Shown here: piece after piece, positions 13,451 through 19,387 of the stretch
Layout of the letters: each line of letters opens with the position of its first letter
How positions within the stretch are numbered: the first letter of the stretch is position 1
NCBI GenBank assembly: GCA_002491605.1
Contig: DKWG01000049.1
Coordinates: 564-19,950, forward strand
Direction: 5' to 3'
Length of the DNA: 19,387 nucleotides
From: Ruminococcus sp. UBA7158
GTDB taxonomy: Bacteria > Bacillota > Clostridia > Oscillospirales > Ruminococcaceae
Translations under genes and position numbers: made by a program
Notes under the pieces: generated by a model
What the model saw: only the letters and a program-made list of their open reading frames with translations
What the model was told of the DNA's origin: nothing
Database searches by the model: none

Positions 13451-15229
13451 ATGGATATGCTTAACATCAAAGTAAACGGTCTTGCGATCGAAGCTCCTAA
13501 AGGCTCAACAGTCTTGGAAGCTGCAAGAATCGCAGGAGTTGAAATCCCCACCCTCTGCTTCTTAAAGGAAATAAACGAGATCGGCGCTTGCCGTATCTGT
13601 GTTTCAGAGGTAGCTGAGATGAGAGGACCTTCTTTGGGTCCGAAGAGATTAGTCGCATCATGTGTTTATCCCATAACTGAGGGTATGGAGATTTACACAA
13701 ACTCTCCCAAGGTTTTAGCTGCAAGACGTCAGACATTAGAGCTTATTCTCTCTACTCATGACAGAAAGTGCCTTTCCTGCGTAAGAAGCGGTAACTGTGA
13801 GCTTCAGAAGCTCAGTCGTGACTTAAAGGTTGAGGATGCAGGTAGATTCGACGGTGCGAAGCCCACATATGAAATAGACGAAAGCGCCGCTCACATGATC
13901 AGAGACAACAACAAGTGCATTCTTTGCCGCAGATGTGTTGCAGTTTGCGAAAAGACTCAGGGCATCGGAGTTATAGGTCCTAACAACCGTGGATTTATCA
14001 GCCACATCGGTTCTGCCTTTGACCTCGGTCTCGGCGACACAGCCTGCGTTTCCTGCGGACAGTGCATCGCTGTATGTCCTACAGGCGCATTGGCTGAAAA
14101 GGACTTCACAACAGAGGTGTTTGAAGCTATTGCCGACCCGACAAAGCACGTTGTAGTTCAGACAGCTCCTGCTGTAAGAGCTGCTTTGGGCGAAATGTTC
14201 GGTATGCCTATCGGCACTGACGTTGAGGGCAAGATGGCTGCTGCATTGAGAAGACTCGGCTTCGACAAGGTATTCGACACCAACTTCTCAGCTGACCTTA
14301 CCATCATGGAGGAAGCACATGAATTCTTAGACAGAGTTAAGAACGGCGGCAAGCTTCCGCTTATCACCTCTTGCTCGCCCGGATGGGTTAAATACTGCGA
14401 GCACTACTTCCCTGAGCTTACAGACAACCTTTCAAGCTGCAAGTCTCCTCAGCAGATGTTCGGTGCTATCACAAAGAGCTACTATGCTGAAAAGATGGGC
14501 ATCGATCCTAAGGATATCGTTTGCGTATCTGTTATGCCATGTACTGCTAAGAAGTTTGAAATCGGCAGAGACGATCAGGATGCAAACGGAGTTCCGGATG
14601 TTGATATTGCTATCACAACCCGTGAGCTTGGCAGAATGATTGAGCGCGCAGGCATTCAGTTTAACTCGCTTCCCGATGAAAAGTTCGACGAGCCTTTGGG
14701 AATTTACACAGGCGCAGGCGTTATCTTCGGCGCAACCGGCGGCGTTATGGAAGCAGCTCTTCGTACCGCTGTTGAAACCCTCACAGGCGAGGAGCTTCCC
14801 GATGTTGACTTTGTCGATGTCAGAGGAACTGCCGGAATCAAGGAAAAGACCTATGAAGTTGCCGGAATGCAGGTTAAGGTTGCAGTAGCATCAGGACTTG
14901 CAAACGCTAAGGAGCTTTTGAAGAAGGTTGAATCAGGCGAAGCTGATTATCAGTTCATAGAAATCATGGGATGCCCCGGCGGATGCGTTAACGGCGGCGG
15001 ACAGCCTCAGCAGCCCGGCTATGTCAGAAACACTGTTGACATCAGAGCTAAGCGTGCTCAGGTTCTTTATGATCTCGATAAGAACGCTCCTATCAGAAAG
15101 TCTCATGAAAACCCTGCTATCAAGGCACTCTACGCTGAGTACCTCGGCGAACCGGGTTCAGAAAAGGCTCATCATTTACTCCACACAACCTACGTTAAGC
15201 GTGGAATTAAGGACGATCCAAGAGGATAA
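13451..15229 (+). CDS. hydA: [FeFe]-hydrogenase catalytic subunit HydA
   Basis: HydA makes or consumes H2 at the H-cluster. The 592 residues hold a NuoG-like N-terminus: [2Fe-2S] Cys36/47/50/71, a His103-Cys107/110/116 [4Fe-4S] site, and two [4Fe-4S] sites (Cys156/159/162/166, Cys199/202/205/209). The H-cluster motifs follow: TSCSPGW (Cys308), VMPCTAKKFE (Cys364) and EIMGCPGGCVNGGG (Cys508, Cys512). The C-terminal small-subunit helices (KSHENPAIKALYAEYLGEP) are fused. Numbering runs nine ahead of C. pasteurianum CpI, so Ser309 stands at the CpI Cys300 position. The ribosome site GAAGGAGGT (13434-13442) is strong. hydA is the last gene before a strong terminator. hydEFG maturases are not in the window. 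Confidence 0.97.
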   Translation: MDMLNIKVNGLAIEAPKGSTVLEAARIAGVEIPTLCFLKEINEIGACRICVSEVAEMRGPSLGPKRLVASCVYPITEGMEIYTNSPKVLAARRQTLELILSTHDRKCLSCVRSGNCELQKLSRDLKVEDAGRFDGAKPTYEIDESAAHMIRDNNKCILCRRCVAVCEKTQGIGVIGPNNRGFISHIGSAFDLGLGDTACVSCGQCIAVCPTGALAEKDFTTEVFEAIADPTKHVVVQTAPAVRAALGEMFGMPIGTDVEGKMAAALRRLGFDKVFDTNFSADLTIMEEAHEFLDRVKNGGKLPLITSCSPGWVKYCEHYFPELTDNLSSCKSPQQMFGAITKSYYAEKMGIDPKDIVCVSVMPCTAKKFEIGRDDQDANGVPDVDIAITTRELGRMIERAGIQFNSLPDEKFDEPLGIYTGAGVIFGATGGVMEAALRTAVETLTGEELPDVDFVDVRGTAGIKEKTYEVAGMQVKVAVASGLANAKELLKKVESGEADYQFIEIMGCPGGCVNGGGQPQQPGYVRNTVDIRAKRAQVLYDLDKNAPIRKSHENPAIKALYAEYLGEPGSEKAHHLLHTTYVKRGIKDDPRG

Positions 15230-15247
15230 TTCAATTCTATAAATGCG

Positions 15248-15294
15248 AACAAACTCCGAAGTCGAGGATTTATCGGCATCGGAGTTTGTTTTTG
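15248..15294 (+). terminator. Terminator of the hydrogenase operon
   Basis: A perfect 12-bp stem AACAAACTCCGA (15248-15259) with TCGGAGTTTGTT (15279-15290) is followed by T-rich sequence to 15293. It begins 19 bases after the hydA stop. Confidence 0.9.
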
Positions 15295-15326
15295 CATAAT
15301 TTTGTAGTATAATTTACAATTAGCTA

Positions 15327-15355
15327 TTGACTTTTTATTAATACAAGCTTATAAT
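15327..15355 (+). promoter_or_regulatory. Promoter of the tandem secreted paralogs
   Basis: TTGACT (15327-15332) and TATAAT (15350-15355) are exactly 17 bases apart, giving a leader of about 80 bases before the ATG at 15442. Confidence 0.75.
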
Positions 15356-15423
15356 TTAATTACCAGTTAAATTTTGCTTATTTTTGTCGAATCCGCACAT
15401 GCTGCTGCCCGTATTTTTATTGC

Positions 15424-15573
15424 AAAGGAGTGACTTGTATCATGAAAAAGCCCATAACCATCCTCGCAACGGTGCTAATCATGCTTTCATCTGTTGCTGT
15501 GTCAATCAGTGCCGACTTTGCTCCGTTTGAGGTTGAGGGAGTGCTGACCGAGTTTTCCGGCGTAGATGATATG
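15424..15573 (+). repeat. Direct repeat, copy 1 (5' end of paralog 1)
   Basis: These 150 bases, from the ribosome site AAAGGAG through codon 44, recur at 16355-16504 with four substitutions. After this point the two genes diverge sharply. Confidence 0.95.
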
Positions 15574-16317
15574 TCAGATTACATATATCAAAGCAAATGG
15601 GAAGAAGAACCGTGGTACAATTGTGATATCATCGACCAAAGAATCCTGAATCTGCTGTCTATGCGCAAGGCTTTATTTGTTCCCAATGACTATGGCAAAA
15701 GCAGTATTGCTAAAATACAAGTTACCGACACTGAGGTAATAATAACTCTTGCCGACAACGGCATTATGCGCTACAGATACAGAGACAGCCATGTTTCAGA
15801 GATATACTATCCGCATGAATTTATCTTCAAAAAATCAGGCATTGAAAGAAAGCTCGGCTCATCCGAAGTTCGCAACATTATGACTGACGAGGTAATAAAT
15901 GAGTTTTTCGGCGGCTCTCTTTTAGAGTTTAACAGCGTTGACGAGCTGCTCGACTACATTGAAAACAAGTCGTGGAAAAAAGACGGATTCTACTATCCGC
16001 TCGCAAAGGACGCACCGTATTTTATGTTTTTGACCGAATATGTTGAAAACAATCTGTACATTCCGATAGGGTACAACGTAAGAGATATTGTGAAAATAGT
16101 TTTCGAGGACGCAAACAAGCTGTTCAGCGTGCATTTTTCCGACGGGAAAACCATGCAGCACACTTACATCAACCCCAACGACCCCCTCTCATTGGAAAGC
16201 ACCGAGTTCTTACTGCGTCCCGACAATAAGTCAGTCAAGGTTTATAATGCTTTTGCCGGAGACGAAAGTATTTCTGTATCAGAACCAAAGGAAATCACCG
16301 ACCTTATAATTGAATGA
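15442..16317 (+). CDS. Secreted two-domain protein of unknown family, paralog 1
   Basis: This is a 291-residue exported protein that I do not recognise. Residues 1-24 are a signal peptide (cut probably after SISA). Two related ~100-residue domains follow. Domain A (~36-120) begins LTEFSGVDDM and contains EPWY and LFVPNDY; domain B (~160-245) begins LLEFNSVDEL and contains LYIPIGY. Shared positions include an aromatic pair after the first helix and the L-F/Y-V/I-P-x2-Y turn followed by two or three beta strands. No catalytic motif, lipobox or wall anchor is seen. ATG 15442 fits AAAGGAG (15424-15430) and the signal peptide; a GTG at 15430 overlaps the ribosome site. The second paralog follows in the same transcript. 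Confidence 0.8.
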   Translation: MKKPITILATVLIMLSSVAVSISADFAPFEVEGVLTEFSGVDDMSDYIYQSKWEEEPWYNCDIIDQRILNLLSMRKALFVPNDYGKSSIAKIQVTDTEVIITLADNGIMRYRYRDSHVSEIYYPHEFIFKKSGIERKLGSSEVRNIMTDEVINEFFGGSLLEFNSVDELLDYIENKSWKKDGFYYPLAKDAPYFMFLTEYVENNLYIPIGYNVRDIVKIVFEDANKLFSVHFSDGKTMQHTYINPNDPLSLESTEFLLRPDNKSVKVYNAFAGDESISVSEPKEITDLIIE

Positions 16318-16353
16318 AATACTCAATTATGTTGAATCGAAAAAAGGACTGAC
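16313..16353 (+). repeat. Duplication scar: remnant of a domain-B coding segment
   Basis: About 41 bases just after the paralog 1 stop match 16878-16919 inside domain B of paralog 2 at roughly 36 positions, with one base deleted. In the original frame they encode KEMLNYIESKKWTD. Here they lie between genes and run directly into the copied ribosome site at 16355. Confidence 0.8.
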
Positions 16354-16354
16354 A

Positions 16355-16504
16355 AAAGGAGTGACTTGTATCATGAAAAAGCCCATAACCATCCTCGCAA
16401 CGGTGCTAATCATGCTTATATCTGTTACTGTGTCAATCAGTGCCGACTTTGCTCCGTTTGAGGTTGAGGGAGTGCTGACCGAGTTTTCCGGCGTAGACGA
16501 TATG
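16355..16504 (+). repeat. Direct repeat, copy 2 (5' end of paralog 2)
   Basis: This is the second copy of 15424-15573, offset by 931 bases and nearly identical, covering the ribosome site, signal peptide and the first ~20 residues of domain A. Confidence 0.95.
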
Positions 16505-17233
16505 CTTGAATATCGGGCAGGAAAGCAATGGGTGCACGAGCCTTGGTACAGTGATGATTATTTCGACCAAAAGATAAATTACATCGGCTTTATGGAGTCT
16601 TTTCTGTACATCCCGAACGATTACAAGAAGTCGGACATAGAAAAAATTTGGTTAGACGACGTCAAGGTTATAATCTTTTTAAAGGGCGGCAGTCGACTCA
16701 GCTATGAGTTCAGAGATGCCGTCGGTGCTGACATCCATCTGCCGTTTGTCTTTTATTACTGCAAGGGTGGGAACAATAATTATGCCAAGCTCGGCGTCGA
16801 CGATGTTCAAAACGTTATGTACGATGAGAATAAAGAGATTGACTACAGCAAGGTCCTTCTCAAATTTTCGGGCATAAAGGAAATGCTCAATTATATTGAG
16901 TCGAAAAAATGGACTGACGAGCTGTGGTATCATCCTGCGCTGGAAATTGAAATGGTCAATTGTATGCAGAACCACCTGAGCAGTCGCCTGTTTATTCCCG
17001 TTGAGTACACAAAAGACGACATCTTAGCAATCAGCCTTGCAGACAAAACGATATCCGTAGCCTTTAAGGACGGCAATTCGTTTGCTTACAGCTATTCTGT
17101 TTTCGATAAGGCAGAGTCTGCTTCCGCCTCCGCTTTTCAGCTGTCCGGGCGCAAGGTTCACAATATTATGCCGAATGACAGCTCAATCAATGTAATCGAA
17201 CCGATTGAGTGCTGCGATATTCCGTGCGAATAA
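16373..17233 (+). CDS. Secreted two-domain protein of unknown family, paralog 2
   Basis: This 286-residue exported protein is a tandem paralog of the preceding gene, with an almost identical first 44 residues including the signal peptide. Domain A (~36-120) has LTEFSGVDDM, EPWY and LYIPNDY; domain B (~165-245) has LLKFSGIKEM, ELWY and LFIPVEY. Beyond residue 44 identity with paralog 1 is low, though the layout and C-terminal length agree. The frame stays open upstream to 16310, but that stretch is the duplication scar; ATG 16373 follows AAAGGAG (16355-16361) at the same spacing as in paralog 1. It has no visible catalytic or anchoring motif. The function is unknown; a secreted binding protein is one possibility. 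Confidence 0.8.
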   Translation: MKKPITILATVLIMLISVTVSISADFAPFEVEGVLTEFSGVDDMLEYRAGKQWVHEPWYSDDYFDQKINYIGFMESFLYIPNDYKKSDIEKIWLDDVKVIIFLKGGSRLSYEFRDAVGADIHLPFVFYYCKGGNNNYAKLGVDDVQNVMYDENKEIDYSKVLLKFSGIKEMLNYIESKKWTDELWYHPALEIEMVNCMQNHLSSRLFIPVEYTKDDILAISLADKTISVAFKDGNSFAYSYSVFDKAESASASAFQLSGRKVHNIMPNDSSINVIEPIECCDIPCE

Positions 17234-17268
17234 CACCTATTTCTTTCATTTATATTCTCTTATAATTA

Positions 17269-17306
17269 AGCAGGAGAACACCGCTGTTGATGTTCTCCTG
17301 CTCTTT
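17269..17306 (+). terminator. Terminator between convergent genes
   Basis: A perfect 12-bp stem AGCAGGAGAACA (17269-17280) with TGTTCTCCTGCT (17291-17302), a 10-base loop and CTTTTG after it. It ends paralog 2 transcription. It may also serve the minus-strand TM2 gene that stops at 17310, although the T-run on that side is poor. Confidence 0.8.
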
Positions 17307-17309
17307 TGT

Positions 17310-17732
17310 TTATATTGTTATATTTCCCTCGCCGTCATCATGCCTGCAAAGCGCAATGATAAGGTCTATGCGAGATAAAAACAGAGGAATAAATGTCCAG
17401 CAGAACAGCAAATACAGTATTCCCCCACCTACTTTACCGGCATAGAATTTATGTACGCCAAAGCCGCCAAGGATATATGCCAGCAGACAATATGTAAGCT
17501 TGCTGACAGCTTCTCCTTGAACCTCGGGTTTGGCGGCGTTATTGCTAAAATCGCCGCCGTCATACATCGGCTCGGTTTTTAAAACAAATACCCTTGAACC
17601 GCCATCAACCACTTGAACCTCATCGCCTATCTGCGGAACAAAGCCAAGACCTGTCGATGTGACCTGCTTAATCTCTCCCTCATCGGTTTCAATTGTCACA
17701 GCCTGATTATCAATATCAATTATTTTCGGCAT
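17310..17732 (-). CDS. TM2-domain membrane protein with N-terminal beta domain
   Basis: This is a 140-residue predicted membrane protein. Residues 1-55 form a small beta-rich domain (IIDIDNQAVTIETDEG, IGDEVQVVDGG) that resembles an S1/OB-like barrel but is not certain. A Gly/Asn/Pro-rich linker follows. Residues ~78-130 are a TM2 domain: two membrane helices with the conserved GGFGVHKFYAGK turn and a polar Arg-Asp (SRIDLIIAL) in helix 2. TM2 proteins are widespread and of unknown function. GAGGAA (plus-strand 17741-17746) supports the start. The N-terminal domain is predicted on the cytosolic side. It converges with paralog 2 and stands alone. Confidence 0.85.
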   Translation of the reverse strand: MPKIIDIDNQAVTIETDEGEIKQVTSTGLGFVPQIGDEVQVVDGGSRVFVLKTEPMYDGGDFSNNAAKPEVQGEAVSKLTYCLLAYILGGFGVHKFYAGKVGGGILYLLFCWTFIPLFLSRIDLIIALCRHDDGEGNITI

Positions 17733-17784
17733 TATGTCACTTCCTCAAATATATACTTATCCCATTTATTTGACTGATAATGTA

Positions 17785-17816
17785 ATTATAGTACCATTAA
17801 TGCTGTAGACTGTCAA
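17785..17816 (-). promoter_or_regulatory. Possible promoter of the TM2 gene
   Basis: On the minus strand there is a perfect TTGACA (17811-17816) and a perfect TATAAT (17785-17790), but the 20-base spacing is longer than usual. A TACTAT at the normal 17-base spacing may be the -10 actually used. Confidence 0.4.
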
Positions 17817-17842
17817 GTATAGTATTGAAAAGCGGCAGAAAC

Positions 17843-17885
17843 AAAAAACCACACCGAAAAAGCTTATGCCCTTCGGTGCGGTTTT
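17843..17885 (-). terminator. Terminator of the GH97 gene
   Basis: On the minus strand AAAACCGCACCGAA pairs with TTCGGTGTGGTTTT through one G-U wobble and runs into a further T-run. It starts about 11 bases after the stop at 17896. Confidence 0.85.
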
Positions 17886-17895
17886 CAAAATTCAA

Positions 17896-19386
17896 TTACT
17901 TTGTCTTATCGCTTATTGCTATTCTGTCAAGGTCGGGTGCAAATCCGTCCAGAGAAGTAAACATTATCTTATTCTTGCCCTTCTTCAATTCAACCGTTAT
18001 GCTCTTTGATGACGGGATATCAAAGCCCGGGCTGGTCAGGTTTTTCATTTCATACTTCTTGCCTTCAACATAGATATCCAGTCCTCTTGACTCGCCTGTG
18101 CAGAAGTATACTAAAAGCTCATACTTGCCGTCCTTGTCGACATCTACAGTTATATCAAGTGAGTTCTGATTGCCGTTTCCAACGTATCCGACCTTTTTTC
18201 CGCCTGAGCACATTGTTGCATCGGCAATATTTGCCGCACCTGAGAGCTTACCATCCTCACATTCATAGTACTTATAGCCCTCGAGGTCGTTTGTTGCAGA
18301 GTCCTCAACCTTGGTATCGAACTTATCCTTGGTTATCAATACTGCCGCACCGCCGATTTCGGGCATTTCAAGCTTAAGGGTACTCTTAGAAGTTACCTTT
18401 TCCTCTCTTAACGCAAGCTCGCCGTCCTTGTCGTAGTAAACATAAGCTTTATACTCGCCTTCTCCGAGGAAATCGAGCTTAACCTGAGTTGTACGCTCGT
18501 TGAGAGTCATTGCTCCGATATAATAGTCGTCGCCGCTCTGACGCATGTATGTGATATAGTCACCCGGGTAGCCCTCCAAAACAGTGGATTTATCCCATGC
18601 TGTCGGCATCTTTGAAAGAACGGGGATACCCAAATAGCTCGGGAAGCTGTATGCGGCACTTGCAAAGTGCTGTAATGCCGACTCATAAACTATAGTCTTA
18701 GCCAAGCTGAAGCCGGCAGTTTCGCCTGTTTTTCCGATGGCAATACAGCTCGGTGTGTAGTCCATAGAGCCGGTTACGTTTCTTGTAAACGGATACATCA
18801 AGCAGTTTCGAGGAGACGGAGATGTCGACCACTTTCTGAATTCCTCACCCAAAACAGCCTCGCTTGTCATGATGTTGGGATAAGTTCTTGTCTCGCCGCA
18901 CGGATTGATACAGCCGTGATAATAAACCATCAGCTTGTACTTTGCACCGATTTCTGCGACGTTTCTCATGACCTCCATGACGTCTATATCATCACTCTCG
19001 AAGTAGTCGGTCTTAACGCCTACTACGCCCCACTTTGACCACTGCGAGAACAGCTTTTCGATTTCTTCGGGGGTTTTAAGCTTTAAATAGTTTACCCATA
19101 GTATAATCCCTACATTCTTTTTCTTTGCGTATTTGCAAAGCTCACCGATTCTGTCCTCAAATGTCGGCCAGCCTGCGTCTAAGCAGCAGTATTCCCAGCC
19201 GTATTTTGCCGAGAAGTCGACATGGTCGACCTGAACGTCATAATTGTGCTGGTCGCATCCAGACCACCATGACCATGAAACTTTGCCGGGCTTTATCCAG
19301 CTTGTATCCTTAAACAGCTCTTCATCCATAGCAGGACAAAGCGAATCGATAACATCTGAGCCCAAAAGCTCGTTTACGTCATCGGC
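17896..19386 (-). CDS. Glycoside hydrolase family 97 with C-terminal CBM (5' end cut by window)
   Basis: This is the C-terminal 496 residues of an alpha-glycosidase; the frame is open to the right edge, so the signal peptide and N-terminal beta-sandwich lie outside. The GH97 barrel shows GKVSWSWWSG, FSAKYGWEYCCLDAGWP, GVKTDYF and NIMTSEAVLGEEF. Counting from the first visible codon, Asp127 (VKTDYF) fits the catalytic nucleophile of retaining GH97 enzymes (alpha-galactosidase-like), and Glu176 the acid/base. A beta domain follows (~290-365). Residues ~370-496 form a CBM35/CBM6-like module (YYECEDGKLSG, SGGKKVGYVGNG, GFAPDLDRIAI). It probably releases alpha-linked galactose or related sugars from plant or host glycans. 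The TTG at 19363-19365 is internal, not a start. Confidence 0.88.
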   Translation of the reverse strand, partial: ADDVNELLGSDVIDSLCPAMDEELFKDTSWIKPGKVSWSWWSGCDQHNYDVQVDHVDFSAKYGWEYCCLDAGWPTFEDRIGELCKYAKKKNVGIILWVNYLKLKTPEEIEKLFSQWSKWGVVGVKTDYFESDDIDVMEVMRNVAEIGAKYKLMVYYHGCINPCGETRTYPNIMTSEAVLGEEFRKWSTSPSPRNCLMYPFTRNVTGSMDYTPSCIAIGKTGETAGFSLAKTIVYESALQHFASAAYSFPSYLGIPVLSKMPTAWDKSTVLEGYPGDYITYMRQSGDDYYIGAMTLNERTTQVKLDFLGEGEYKAYVYYDKDGELALREEKVTSKSTLKLEMPEIGGAAVLITKDKFDTKVEDSATNDLEGYKYYECEDGKLSGAANIADATMCSGGKKVGYVGNGNQNSLDITVDVDKDGKYELLVYFCTGESRGLDIYVEGKKYEMKNLTSPGFDIPSSKSITVELKKGKNKIMFTSLDGFAPDLDRIAISDKTK

Positions 19387-19387
19387 A

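Noticed and set aside
16310..16372. Upstream start for paralog 2
   Set aside because: The extra codons are a frame-shifted copy of domain-B sequence, and ATG 16373 has the same ribosome site and signal peptide as paralog 1.
1..19387. Mobile elements, CRISPR arrays and phage genes
   Set aside because: I found no transposase, integrase, terminal inverted repeats or spaced direct repeats; the only long repeat is the paralog duplication at 15424 and 16355.

Overview
The window looks like chromosome from an anaerobic, spore-forming member of the Clostridia, probably a gut or fibre-associated Oscillospirales/Ruminococcaceae-type bacterium. The evidence is a SleB-type spore cortex hydrolase, Firmicutes-style AGGAGG ribosome sites and TTGACA/TATAAT promoters, a multimeric [FeFe]-hydrogenase operon, a secreted protein with cell-wall-binding repeats and a GH97-CBM glycosidase. 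I see no IS element, phage gene, integrase or CRISPR array.

Layout. At 1-54 an A/T-tract followed by TTGACA on the minus strand looks like the upstream half of a strong promoter that fires leftward out of the window. Next come sleB (298-990, +), luxS (1180-1638, +, consensus promoter), a membrane-anchored LysM/G5/M23 peptidase (1835-3571, +) and a tRNA-Leu(GAG) with its own promoter and terminator (3773-3856). Three minus-strand genes follow: a secreted cell-wall-repeat protein (4075-4950), a HAD phosphatase (5118-5834) and nth (5878-6525). The last two probably form an nth-HAD operon.

The centre, 6811-15229, is one plus-strand operon of ten genes with a promoter at 6711-6739 and a terminator at 15248-15294: hydC, a DRTGG-domain protein, a stand-alone RsbW-like ATPase, a sensory-type [FeFe]-hydrogenase-like protein, a second DRTGG protein, a PHP-domain hydrolase, a second stand-alone GHKL ATPase, a small thioredoxin-like ferredoxin-domain protein, hydB and hydA. 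HydABC is recognisable as an NAD-linked, probably electron-bifurcating hydrogenase. The genes between hydC and hydB resemble a signalling module: an H-cluster protein without the proton-relay cysteine, two kinase-type ATPases without DHp domains, two DRTGG domains and a PHP hydrolase. This is the best candidate in the window for an incompletely described system, an H2 or redox sensor feeding a phospho-signalling circuit. The function is inferred.

After the operon lie two tandem secreted paralogs of unknown family (15442-16317 and 16373-17233). Each has two related ~100-residue domains, and they share a nearly identical 150-bp 5' segment with a duplication scar between them. Then come a minus-strand TM2-domain protein (17310-17732) and the 3' part of a GH97 glycosidase with a C-terminal CBM35/6-like domain, cut by the right edge. 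There is no gene-free stretch longer than 300 bases; the longest are 1-297 and 6526-6810, both described below.
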